From positions 1 to 13,082 of the forward strand of contig NZ_SVCB01000055.1 in NCBI RefSeq assembly GCF_015058545.1: a stretch of DNA of 13,082 nucleotides. The letters run 5' to 3'. Made by a program: the position numbers and the translations under genes. The first letter of the stretch is position 1; each line of letters starts with the position of its first letter. The notes under the pieces were generated by a model. That model was given only the letters and a program-made list of their open reading frames with translations. It ran no database searches and had not been told where the DNA came from. The DNA comes from Veillonella sp. (GTDB lineage: Bacteria; Bacillota; Negativicutes; Veillonellales; Veillonellaceae). Positions 7,981-13,082 of the stretch are shown in pieces.

Positions 7981-8012
7981 ATTCTATTCCTGTAAGGTCT
8001 TAAAATTGTCAA
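7981..8012 (-). promoter_or_regulatory. Possible promoter of the COG3314 gene
   Basis: On the minus strand a perfect -35 TTGACA (8012-8007) is followed after 20 nt by TAGAAT (7986-7981). A perfect TATAAT lies farther on (7977-7972) but at 29 nt. The spacing is non-ideal in either case, so the element is tentative. Confidence 0.35.
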
Positions 8013-8039
8013 ATTTAGGATACAGTATTATAAAAAAAC

Positions 8040-8088
8040 AAAAAACTCTCTAACATATCGATATTACACCGATATATCAGAGAGTTTT
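8040..8088 (-). terminator. Intrinsic terminator after rclA
   Basis: AAAACTCTCT (8042-8051) pairs with AGAGAGTTTT (8079-8088). An inner ATATCG/CGATAT pair (8055-8060, 8070-8075) extends the stem. On the minus strand a long T-rich run follows. It lies 64 nt past the rclA stop. Confidence 0.85.
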
Positions 8089-8151
8089 AAAGTTTTATCA
8101 CAAAGCGTTAAAAGTTCATACTATTTAATAATTTAGCACTGAGAAGAACGC

Positions 8152-9516
8152 TTATAAAGCAAACAAATCATTCAAGCTTTCAGACATGGTTGGGTGGTTA
8201 TAAATGAAGTCGCGAAGTACTTCATAGCCCAAATCATGGTCCATAGCGAGTTTAATCATGTTGATCATTTCATGGGATTCGGCACAGAAGAGTTGTGCAC
8301 CCAAGATTTTGCCGTTTGGAGCTACCAGAGCTTTTAACACGCCTTCGGTTTCACGAAGTACTTTAGCTTTTGGAATGGCGTTAGCCGGCATTTTAAGAAC
8401 GCGGTACTCAAGCCCTTGAGCTTTCGCTTCTTTTTCATTCAAACCTACGCGAGAGAATGGAGGTTCAATGAATACGGAGTACGCGAAAGCGCCACGGTTT
8501 TCGGTCGTACGTTGACGGTTACCTGTCATGTCGTCTAAAACGATGCGATAATCATCAAGGGAAATGTAGGTAAACTGCAATTTTCCTACTACGTCGCCGG
8601 CTGCCCGGATATTAGGCACGTTGGTGCGTAAGTGTTCATCTGTTTCAATAGCGCCGCGGTTCGTCATTTTGATACCCGCTTTTTCAGCTTGGAGCTCATC
8701 GGTATTTGGACGACGGCCGGTAGCAATCAAAACAGCATCGCCGGCTAGTTCTTTAGTAGCGCCGTTAGCTGTGTAAGTTACTACGCCGTCTTTAACAGCG
8801 GAAATAGCAGCACCGGTAATCACTTCAACGCCTTTAGCGCTGATAACTTCGCGAATTACTTCGACGATGTCTTCGTCTTCACGTGGTAAAAATACATCGG
8901 CATCTTGAATAATCGTAACTTTGCTACCGAATTCGGCAAACATGGACGCGAATTCCAAACCGATATAGCCGCCGCCTACGATAGTAAGGCGTTCAGGAAG
9001 TTCATCCAAATCCATGAGTGTCTGGGATGTGTAAAGTTTATTGCCTGCTTGAAGTTCGCCGGTCTCCGGATTGCGCACACCTTCAATGTTTGGAATGACA
9101 GGCGTGGAACCGGTATTAATCAAGAACTGTTCAGCAGTCAACGTCAAATCGCCATCAGCGGTCTTAACGTTGATAGTTTTGGCGTCCACAAAGGATGCCA
9201 CGCCATCAATGATTTCAGCACCCGCTTGAGCTACTTTATTATAGTTAGCTTGATTTAACGCAGCGGTTAATTGGCGTTTACCTCCAATAGATTTTTTGAA
9301 ATAAGCCGCTTTTTCACCAAAAGAAGCATCAGGAGCCAACGCCGCATCCGTAATCAAACGTTTTGACGGAATGCAGCCCACATTAATACAAGTGCCGCCA
9401 TACATAAAAGCGTCTTTTTCAATTAACGCTACTTTTTTACCGGATTTTGCTAATTTACCGGCCAAAGTTTTGCCGGCTTTACCGAAACCAATCACAATTA
9501 CGTCATACGATTTCAT
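8152..9516 (-). CDS. rclA: RclA-type flavin disulfide reductase (hypothiocyanite/reactive-chlorine defence)
   Basis: This 454-aa cytoplasmic pyridine nucleotide-disulfide oxidoreductase is of the RclA/MerA/Har group, which reduces hypothiocyanous acid with NAD(P)H. The N-terminal FAD fold starts at MKSYDVIVIGFGKAGKTLA. The redox pair is C43/C48 in GGTCINVGCIPSK, the same positions as in E. coli RclA. The NAD(P) motif GGGYIG is at 181-186, and the second FAD motif AAGDVVG is at 305-311. The RclA-like block LQFTYISLDDYRIV is at 313-326. The C-terminal dimerisation domain carries the catalytic H441/E446 in HPTMSE. I start at ATG 9514-9516, with AAGGAGG 6 nt upstream; an in-frame ATG 72 nt earlier would start inside promoter-like DNA. 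It has its own promoter and terminator and lies downstream of a Rrf2 regulator. Mercuric reductase proper is unlikely: the C-terminal Cys pair is absent. Confidence 0.92.
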   Translation of the reverse strand: MKSYDVIVIGFGKAGKTLAGKLAKSGKKVALIEKDAFMYGGTCINVGCIPSKRLITDAALAPDASFGEKAAYFKKSIGGKRQLTAALNQANYNKVAQAGAEIIDGVASFVDAKTINVKTADGDLTLTAEQFLINTGSTPVIPNIEGVRNPETGELQAGNKLYTSQTLMDLDELPERLTIVGGGYIGLEFASMFAEFGSKVTIIQDADVFLPREDEDIVEVIREVISAKGVEVITGAAISAVKDGVVTYTANGATKELAGDAVLIATGRRPNTDELQAEKAGIKMTNRGAIETDEHLRTNVPNIRAAGDVVGKLQFTYISLDDYRIVLDDMTGNRQRTTENRGAFAYSVFIEPPFSRVGLNEKEAKAQGLEYRVLKMPANAIPKAKVLRETEGVLKALVAPNGKILGAQLFCAESHEMINMIKLAMDHDLGYEVLRDFIYNHPTMSESLNDLFAL

Positions 9517-9545
9517 CTTTTGCCTCCTTAATGGTTTGCTATCAA

Positions 9546-9560
9546 TATTTTTGAAAAATA
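9546..9560. repeat. TTTTGAAAAATA motif copy 1 (rclA leader)
   Basis: A perfect 15-nt palindrome (arms TATTTTT/AAAAATA around G9553) contains the 12-mer TTTTGAAAAATA at 9549-9560. It lies in the predicted rclA leader, about 17 nt upstream of the ribosome site. Confidence 0.6.
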
Positions 9561-9591
9561 AATAATCTTGAATATCTGTCTCATACATTTA

Positions 9592-9622
9592 ATTATATCA
9601 CACTGCCTCCAAAAGACCGCAA
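9592..9622 (-). promoter_or_regulatory. Extended -10 promoter of rclA
   Basis: On the minus strand TGATATAAT (9600-9592) is a perfect -10 with an extended TGn. The only -35-like hexamer, TTGCGG (9622-9617), is at 19 nt, so the extended -10 probably carries the promoter. It predicts a start near 9585 and a leader of about 70 nt. The same TGATATAAT is used at the rrf2 promoter. Confidence 0.6.
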
Positions 9623-9625
9623 TAT

Positions 9626-9685
9626 AATATCGATATTTTTCAAAAAATTTACGATTATTTAGTCAATACACTTTTGAAAAATATC
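9626..9685. promoter_or_regulatory. Candidate operator cluster upstream of rclA
   Basis: AATATCGATATT (9626-9637) is a perfect 12-bp palindrome just upstream of the rclA promoter. Overlapping it, GATATTTTTCAAAA (9632-9645) is the exact reverse complement of TTTTGAAAAATATC (9672-9685), with centres 40 bp apart. These carry the second and third copies of the 12-mer found at 9549-9560. The arrangement suggests binding by a multimeric regulator, perhaps the Rrf2 protein encoded next door. A long hairpin is possible, but the arms are AT-only apart from two base pairs. Confidence 0.55.
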
Positions 9686-9696
9686 ACAGTCAATAT

Positions 9697-9771
9697 AAAA
9701 GAACCCCGCTCGGTCATGATACGTAACTTTCCTCAAGGATAAGCTCTTACACGACCGAGAAACGGGGGTTC
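9697..9771 (-). terminator. Intrinsic terminator after the rrf2 gene
   Basis: GAACCCC (9701-9707) pairs with GGGGTTC (9765-9771), and CTCGGTC (9709-9715) with GACCGAG (9753-9759), with small bulges and a 37-nt loop. On the minus strand the GC-rich stem is followed by TTTTATATT. It separates rrf2 from rclA. Confidence 0.75.
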
Positions 9772-9793
9772 TCGTATTACTTATTTAGTTTTT

Positions 9794-10267
9794 TTATACC
9801 AGCTCCGAACAGTCGGCATTGGCCGCTGCCTCATCAGCAGCGATTTGCGCTTCCGCATCTTCGATAATCGACGCCAAGCTGATGCTCTTTAACTCTTTTT
9901 CAAGAGCGTTTTGAATCTGATCCAAGCGACAGTCCAACACATCATGAATATGACTGCCCACAGGACAATCCTGAGCAGGGTTTTCATGAAAACTAAAGAG
10001 TCGACCGTTATCCAAAGATTCCACGGCGTTAAAAATATCTAACAAGGTGATGTCCGACGGGCACTTGGCAATCTTGATGCCCGACGTGCCCTGACGGGAG
10101 TCAATAAGACCGTGAGCCTTCAACATGAGCACAATATTCCGGATAATTACGGGGTTTACATTAATGCTGCTCGCCAAGAACTTACTGGTCACTTTATATT
10201 TCTTTTCTGCAATAGCGATACAAGTAAAAATATGGACCGCTATAGTAAAACGACTGGATACTTGCAT
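9794..10267 (-). CDS. Rrf2-family transcriptional regulator (HypR/YwnA-like)
   Basis: This 157-aa cytoplasmic DNA-binding protein has an N-terminal winged helix typical of Rrf2 (MQVSSRFTIAVHIFTCIA, recognition region about 27-50, wing near GLIDSRQGTSGIKIAK). Cysteines are at 16, 69, 101, 113 and 153. C101 in QDCPVGSHIHDVL matches the spot where HypR-like and YwnA-like proteins carry a Cys. There is no three-Cys Fe-S cluster motif of the IscR/NsrR kind, so thiol sensing is more likely. Residue 33, where S. aureus HypR has its second redox Cys, is Ser here. The C terminus is Ala/Asp/Glu-rich. AGGAGG lies 7 nt before the ATG. A palindrome over its own promoter suggests autorepression. Neighbours are a YwnB-like gene upstream and rclA downstream. 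Confidence 0.88.
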   Translation of the reverse strand: MQVSSRFTIAVHIFTCIAIAEKKYKVTSKFLASSINVNPVIIRNIVLMLKAHGLIDSRQGTSGIKIAKCPSDITLLDIFNAVESLDNGRLFSFHENPAQDCPVGSHIHDVLDCRLDQIQNALEKELKSISLASIIEDAEAQIAADEAAANADCSELV

Positions 10268-10284
10268 TTAAATGCCTCCTAATT

Positions 10285-10319
10285 AATTGTAATATTTACC
10301 ATTACAATTGTAATTATAT
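10285..10319 (-). promoter_or_regulatory. rrf2 promoter with overlapping ATTACAATTGTAAT operator
   Basis: On the minus strand an extended -10, TGATATAAT, ends at 10314. It abuts a perfect 14-bp palindrome, ATTACAATTGTAAT (10301-10314), covering the predicted start near 10307. A further half-site AATTGTAAT (10285-10293) lies downstream, in inverted orientation to 10301-10309. No good -35 is visible. The layout fits negative autoregulation by the encoded Rrf2 protein. Confidence 0.65.
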
Positions 10320-10369
10320 CACGAATCTGCCGATTTTACTATAACGCCGTCTATAATAAAAATGTATAA

Positions 10370-10999
10370 TTACTTACCTACCACACTGATACGCTGCTGG
10401 ATGTGGTTACCTTTTTCGATTTCATCAACCATAGCAAGGGCGTAATCAGCATAACTTACAACACTTTCACCACGTTCGTTAAGCGTGAATTCTTCACCGG
10501 CCAAGATGTATTCACCGGTACCGGCCGCTTCCGGATCAAAAATCGCAGCAGGGCTTACGAAAGTCCATTTCACATCATTGCGTTTGCGAAGTTCTACTAA
10601 TTCATCAGCCTGTGCTTTAGCAAGTGCATAAAATTCTTTTGGGAATTCCGGTGTATCAAGAAGCTGCGTTGTATGTTCTTTGTCAACGAATAAGCTACCG
10701 GCACCGCCTACAACCAACAAACGAGTGTCCGTGTTAGCAACGGCATCGGATAAATGCATCAACGATTTAGTGTGAAGATTCAAAGTATCCGGCGCAAATG
10801 TACCAAATGCATCAACTACTGCATCAAAACCGGCCAAATCTTCTTTCGTGATATCCATAATATCTTTTTGAACAAATTTAGTAGCGTCCGATTTATTTTC
10901 GCTACGGGCAAAACCGGTTACGTCAAAACCACGACGAAGTGCTTCTGCTACTACCAAACGACCTACTTTACCATTCGAACTTACAACTGCGATTTTCAT
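10370..10999 (-). CDS. NAD(P)-binding Rossmann protein (YwnB/NmrA-like)
   Basis: This 209-aa single-domain Rossmann protein begins MKIAVVSSNGKVGRLVVAEA, a SNGKVG variant of the glycine-rich dinucleotide loop, followed by GFDVTGFARS. Other atypical-SDR features are DAVVDAFGTF (about 60-69), VVGGAGSLFVD (about 96-106) and TFVSPAAIFDP (about 146-156). The YxxxK-like piece YALAKAQADE is at about 124. It resembles YwnB, which sits beside the Rrf2 regulator YwnA in Bacillus subtilis; the same pairing is seen here. The substrate is unknown and a redox-stress role is inferred. Start ATG 10997-10999 has only a weak site (AGAGG). No clear terminator separates it from rrf2, which starts 102 nt downstream, so some read-through is possible. 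Confidence 0.83.
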   Translation of the reverse strand: MKIAVVSSNGKVGRLVVAEALRRGFDVTGFARSENKSDATKFVQKDIMDITKEDLAGFDAVVDAFGTFAPDTLNLHTKSLMHLSDAVANTDTRLLVVGGAGSLFVDKEHTTQLLDTPEFPKEFYALAKAQADELVELRKRNDVKWTFVSPAAIFDPEAAGTGEYILAGEEFTLNERGESVVSYADYALAMVDEIEKGNHIQQRISVVGK

Positions 11000-11040
11000 A
11001 ATTGAACCTCTGCTTTCTCCCGCACCGGGAATAAATGACT

Positions 11041-11153
11041 GCTTAAAATTTAATTCTTAACTACTGAATCCTTAGTGCTTAATACGTAACGTTGAACTCT
11101 GAATACTGAATTCTTAATACTTAATGCCTAACTTTTAAAACTTAATTCTTAAC
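11041..11153. repeat. Degenerate 7-bp phased repeat (consensus near ACTTAAT/ACTGAAT)
   Basis: About 16 units keep a 7-bp rhythm. The AA dinucleotide falls at 11045, 11052, 11059, then after one 8-bp step at 11067 (AG at 11074), 11081, 11088, 11095, 11102, 11109, 11116, 11123, 11130, 11137, 11144 and 11151. Typical units are ACTTAAT, ACTGAAT and TCTTAAC. It fills most of the predicted leader of the YwnB-like gene and does not look coding. Confidence 0.75.
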
Positions 11154-11185
11154 AACTTTCTTGTAACGTTTTTCCTTACATGTTT

Positions 11186-11214
11186 ATATTACAATCTTTT
11201 AGTTGTAATGTCAA
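11186..11214 (-). promoter_or_regulatory. Promoter of the YwnB-like gene with ATTACAA/TTGTAAT operator
   Basis: On the minus strand TTGACA (11214-11209) is a perfect -35, with 17 nt to TAATAT (11191-11186). ATTACAA (11188-11194) and TTGTAAT (11203-11209) are inverted repeats with an 8-nt gap, spanning from -35 to -10. A repressor there would block polymerase. The half-sites match those at the rrf2 promoter, suggesting one regulator for both. A further ATTACA is at 11217-11222. Confidence 0.65.
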
Positions 11215-11342
11215 GTATTACATTTTAAATTTTCTGAATTTTTTTGTAAAATCGTTGAATCGTCTTCGCCAAATCATTTTCCCTAATCCGGAAACGTCAA
11301 TCTTTACGCGGTTTTCAGCGGTATTACCAACCCTATGAGAAC
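11215..11342. other. Intergenic, nothing further seen
   Basis: Between the YwnB-like promoter and the terC terminator I find no reading frame, RNA gene or strong dyad. Confidence 0.5.
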
Positions 11343-11376
11343 AAAAAAAGATGAACCCGGCATAACCGAATTCATC
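11343..11376 (-). terminator. Intrinsic terminator of the nitroreductase-terC transcript
   Basis: On the minus strand GATGAATTCGG and CCGGGTTCATC form an 11-bp stem with two G-U pairs around TTATG, followed by seven T (11349-11343). A weaker hairpin, TTGCTG/CAGCAA (11434-11450) with TTTT after CGG, lies closer to the terC stop and may act first. Confidence 0.8.
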
Positions 11377-11459
11377 CTTCAAGCCCCTCAAGGGTCAATT
11401 ATTATTTTTTTACGCCTTTTAATAGCAAAACCGTTGCTGTTCTTCAGCAATTAAGGTCT

Positions 11460-12143
11460 TTATGCTTCTTCATCCGGAGCCGTTACTTTGCGACGACGTT
11501 TCCAAATTAATGCCGCGGCCACAACCAAGATAACGCCGGCAATTTCAATCAACCGTTCATAGCCCGTGATGTAAGGCTGCAACAAAGGTTCTGCGGTAAC
11601 CATTTCAGCGGCTACCCACGCGAGCAAGCTGCCGCCTGCCCACAAGATAATCGGATATTTATTGATGATACGCGCCAACAAACGGGATCCGTAAATTAAA
11701 AGCGGAACGGTAATTAACATCCCTACGATAACGAGTTCCAAATGGCCTTTGGCGGCACCGACAACGCCGATAACATTGTCGATACTCATCATCGCATCGG
11801 CTACGATAATCGTAATAATAGCACCGCGCAGGGAGTCCTTACTTTCGATGTTCTCAGCTTCATCATCGCCTACCAAAAGATGGAACGCAATCCACAAGAG
11901 CACGAGACCGCCTACGAAATGGAGGCCCGGAATGTATTCCAACGCTTCTACCAAGATGGTGGCAAAAATAAGACGCATCGCAATGGCCCCGAAGGTGCCC
12001 CACATGATGGCTTTTTCACGATACTTATCTTCCAACTTACTTACAGCCATGCCGATAACCACGGCATTATCGCCGGCCAGCAAAATATCGACCACGATAA
12101 TTTTGCCAATCATAACCCATGTAGCTAATTCTAAAAATTCCAT
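11460..12143 (-). CDS. TerC-family integral membrane protein (YjbE-like)
   Basis: This 227-aa membrane protein of the TerC family has about seven hydrophobic segments. The two signature acidic motifs are internal repeats: D19 with LAGDN at 22-26 (DILLAGDNAVVIGMA) and D116 with SIDN at 120-123 (ADAMMSIDNVIGVVGAA). The loop at 92-105 is acidic, and the C terminus is basic then acidic. Size and motifs fit the YjbE subgroup. TerC relatives such as YceF and YkoY are implicated in manganese export or metalation of exported enzymes; that role here is inferred. ATG 12141-12143 has AAGGA about 8 nt upstream. It begins 17 nt after the nitroreductase stop and probably shares its transcript. I see no Mn riboswitch (yybP-ykoY type) upstream. 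Confidence 0.88.
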   Translation of the reverse strand: MEFLELATWVMIGKIIVVDILLAGDNAVVIGMAVSKLEDKYREKAIMWGTFGAIAMRLIFATILVEALEYIPGLHFVGGLVLLWIAFHLLVGDDEAENIESKDSLRGAIITIIVADAMMSIDNVIGVVGAAKGHLELVIVGMLITVPLLIYGSRLLARIINKYPIILWAGGSLLAWVAAEMVTAEPLLQPYITGYERLIEIAGVILVVAAALIWKRRRKVTAPDEEA

Positions 12144-12160
12144 ATACTTATTCCTTTTTC

Positions 12161-12690
12161 TTATTTGATGTAATATACTCTATTATCTCGACGTGGTGCC
12201 GCTTTTGGCTCGTCACCGTTTACATACCCAATGACACAATGACCGATGCCTTCGTAATCCCCTTCAATCCCTAATGACGCCAAAATTTCCTTACCTTCCG
12301 GTGACTCAAACTCTTCTTTGGCACGATGAATCCAGCAACTGCCGAGACCTAACGCGTGAGCGGCGAGCATGAGATTTTGCATAACCAGCGAACCGTCACA
12401 TACATAAGGTGGCCGTTCTTTCGAGGCCAATACCACCAGCACTACCGGTGCATTGTAAAACGGATCACTTTCGGTACCGAAAATCTTGGCATTCATCGCC
12501 GATAAACGGTCCCGCACTTCTTTATTTGTTACGGCCACAATAATGGCCGATTGTTTCCCCATACTGCTAGGCGCATACAGACCGGCTTCATAATCTGATC
12601 TATTAATTCCACAGGCACCGCATCCGACTTAAAACTACGAACACTCCGTCTAGTTTTTAACAGTTGTATCAAATGTTCTGCATCATGCAT
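12161..12690 (-). pseudogene. Nitroreductase-family gene with a single frameshift
   Basis: The C-terminal 133 codons from the ATG at 12562 encode a nitroreductase lacking its N terminus (MGKQSAIIVAVTNKEVRD... to the stop at 12161). The missing part is present upstream in another frame: an ATG at 12690, with AGGG before it, gives MHDAEHLIQLLKTRRSVRSF and continues to LIDQIM. RRSVR (14-18) is the expected FMN-phosphate motif. The frames meet at about 12592-12586, where ATTATGAAGCC should read as ATTATGGAAGCC to give IMEAGLYAPSSMGKQ. One missing base, likely a G in a short run, explains it. The restored length is about 176 aa, normal for small nitroreductases. It is either a real recent pseudogene or a sequencing error. 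Terminal motifs (GLGSCWIHRA, GYVNGDEP) are intact. Confidence 0.85.
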
Positions 12691-12711
12691 AATAATCCCT
12701 CGCTTTACATG

Positions 12712-12763
12712 ATTATACTAGAATTACGGCTATCCCTTCCGGCCGACATGAAATGTGCCGGAA
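12712..12763 (-). promoter_or_regulatory. Promoter and imperfect dyad upstream of the nitroreductase
   Basis: A perfect -10 TATAAT (12717-12712, minus strand) lies 22 nt before the start codon, without a good -35. An imperfect dyad covers the -35 zone: TTCCGGC plus ACAT (12737-12743, 12746-12749) pairs with ATGTGCCGGAA (12753-12763) around a GAA loop and a two-base bulge. There is no T-run, so an operator is more likely than a terminator. Confidence 0.45.
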
Positions 12764-12951
12764 TTAAATTCTATCTCATAAATATATTATAATAAGAATT
12801 AAGGCCAACTTCAAACAAAAATTGACAAAATTTGTCCACTCAAGTAAACTTTTTTTCTACTCCTACGAAAAACCGGTTCTGCTTTGAATTGAATGAAACG
12901 CAGGGTAATAGAAGAAAACTCTTATATTCCAAGAAAAAAGAGGCACATGTT
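12764..12951. other. Intergenic region left of the insertion sequence
   Basis: There is no reading frame of note. On the plus strand TTGACA (12822-12827) with 17 nt to TAAACT (12845-12850) is a possible promoter. Its -35 is overlapped by a perfect palindrome GACAAA-A-TTTGTC (12824-12836). No plus-strand gene follows before the insertion sequence, so the promoter may be orphaned or may read into it. Confidence 0.35.
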
Positions 12952-12954
12952 TGA

Positions 12955-12995
12955 ACTGCACCCCAAAAATTGGACACAATTTTTGGAGGTGCAGT
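12955..12995 (+). promoter_or_regulatory. Fold-back hairpin sequestering the transposase ribosome site
   Basis: The arms 12955-12972 and 12977-12995 pair over about 18 bp with one bulged T around the loop GACA. The 3' arm contains GGAGG (12985-12989), the only ribosome site before ATG 13002. A T-run (12995-13001) follows, so it could also terminate transcription. RNA entering from outside the element would fold and silence translation. Confidence 0.65.
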
Positions 12996-13001
12996 TTTTT
13001 T

Positions 13002-13082
13002 ATGGCAAAGTATTCTAAAGAAATTAAAGAAAAAGTTTACTGTCTATTTGAGCGTGGATGGGGATTCCATGCAACTGCTAAA
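13002..13082 (+). CDS. IS3-family transposase OrfA, N-terminal fragment
   Basis: Twenty-seven codons are visible before the window ends, starting MAKYSKEIKEKVYCLFERG. This is the start of a helix-turn-helix typical of OrfA-type transposase proteins (IS3/IS150-like), which bind the element's ends and normally work with a frameshifted OrfB. GGAGG lies 12 nt before the ATG. The reading frame is open to the edge; whether it is complete is unknown. Confidence 0.75.
   Translation, partial: MAKYSKEIKEKVYCLFERGWGFHATAK

Larger units (their letters stand above)
12952..13082 (+). mobile_element. Left end of an IS3-like insertion sequence (truncated by the window)
   Basis: The sequence from TGAACTGCACCCC (12952) looks like a terminal inverted repeat of IS3-family elements, which begin with TG. 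It is directly followed by a transposase reading frame. The right end and any target duplication are outside the window, so the boundary and group are tentative. Confidence 0.75.

Noticed and set aside
8905..9258. Plus-strand reading frame inside rclA
   Set aside because: It is antisense to an enzyme with all catalytic motifs; no start signal and no recognisable domain.
8152..9516. Mercuric reductase
   Set aside because: There is no N-terminal metal-binding domain and no C-terminal Cys pair. Motifs follow RclA, and no other mer genes are present.
9517..9588. 24-residue N-terminal extension of RclA
   Set aside because: The extension would cover the ribosome site and a palindrome in the leader. 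The ATG at 9516 has an ideal AAGGAGG and matches the family start.
9632..9685. Terminator hairpin from the 14-bp inverted repeat
   Set aside because: The arms are almost all A/T with a 26-nt loop, and a much better GC-rich terminator for rrf2 lies at 9701-9771. Operator use is more likely.
11041..11153. CRISPR-like array
   Set aside because: The period is 7 bp with no spacers and no cas genes; it is a simple degenerate repeat.
12144..12160. Manganese riboswitch (yybP-ykoY type) before terC
   Set aside because: The gap to the upstream gene is only 17 nt, and the region above the nitroreductase lacks the expected conserved loops.
11742..12168. Two overlapping plus-strand reading frames antisense to terC
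   Set aside because: They mirror the codons of a clear TerC gene, with low-complexity composition and no ribosome site.

Overview
The window looks like chromosome of a low-to-mid GC, lactate-using anaerobe of the Negativicutes (Veillonella or a close relative). That is inferred from AT-rich intergenic DNA, strong AAGGAGG ribosome sites, a lactate permease and the overall gene set. I could not test it by database search. All genes except the catalase (left end) and a partial transposase (right end) are on the minus strand. I see no tRNA, rRNA, CRISPR array, prophage or classical defence system.

Layout from left to right. (1) katA, a complete heme catalase on the plus strand, has a recognisable promoter and a Fur/PerR-type palindrome over its predicted transcription start. 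(2) A bidirectional terminator and an 8-bp tandem repeat follow. (3) A minus-strand cluster, transcribed yjiH-yjiG-iadA-lctP, encodes two Gate-domain membrane proteins, an isoaspartyl dipeptidase-like amidohydrolase and a lactate permease. yjiG, yjiH and iadA are also neighbours in E. coli, which suggests uptake and hydrolysis of isoaspartyl (beta-aspartyl) dipeptides. (4) A solitary larger YjiH-family (COG3314) membrane protein. (5) An oxidant-response block holds an RclA-type flavin disulfide reductase (hypothiocyanite/reactive-chlorine defence), an Rrf2-family regulator resembling HypR/YwnA, and a YwnB-like NAD(P)-binding protein. (6) A nitroreductase gene broken by an apparent 1-nt deletion precedes a TerC-family (YjbE-like) membrane protein. 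(7) The left end of an IS3-like insertion sequence begins near 12952 and runs off the window.

The unifying theme is defence against oxidants made by neighbours and host: H2O2 (catalase) and hypothiocyanite/hypochlorite (RclA type), with several candidate operators. The most notable items are: a Rrf2 regulator next to an RclA-type reductase, echoing HypR-MerA of Staphylococcus aureus; three perfect copies of a 12-bp motif around the rclA promoter; ATTACAA/TTGTAAT elements in the promoters of the regulator and the ywnB-like gene; an IadA homologue with Glu in place of the metal-bridging carboxylated Lys; and a 7-bp phased repeat filling the predicted leader of the ywnB-like gene. None of this proves a new system. 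The regulatory architecture of the oxidant block and the IadA variant are the best leads.
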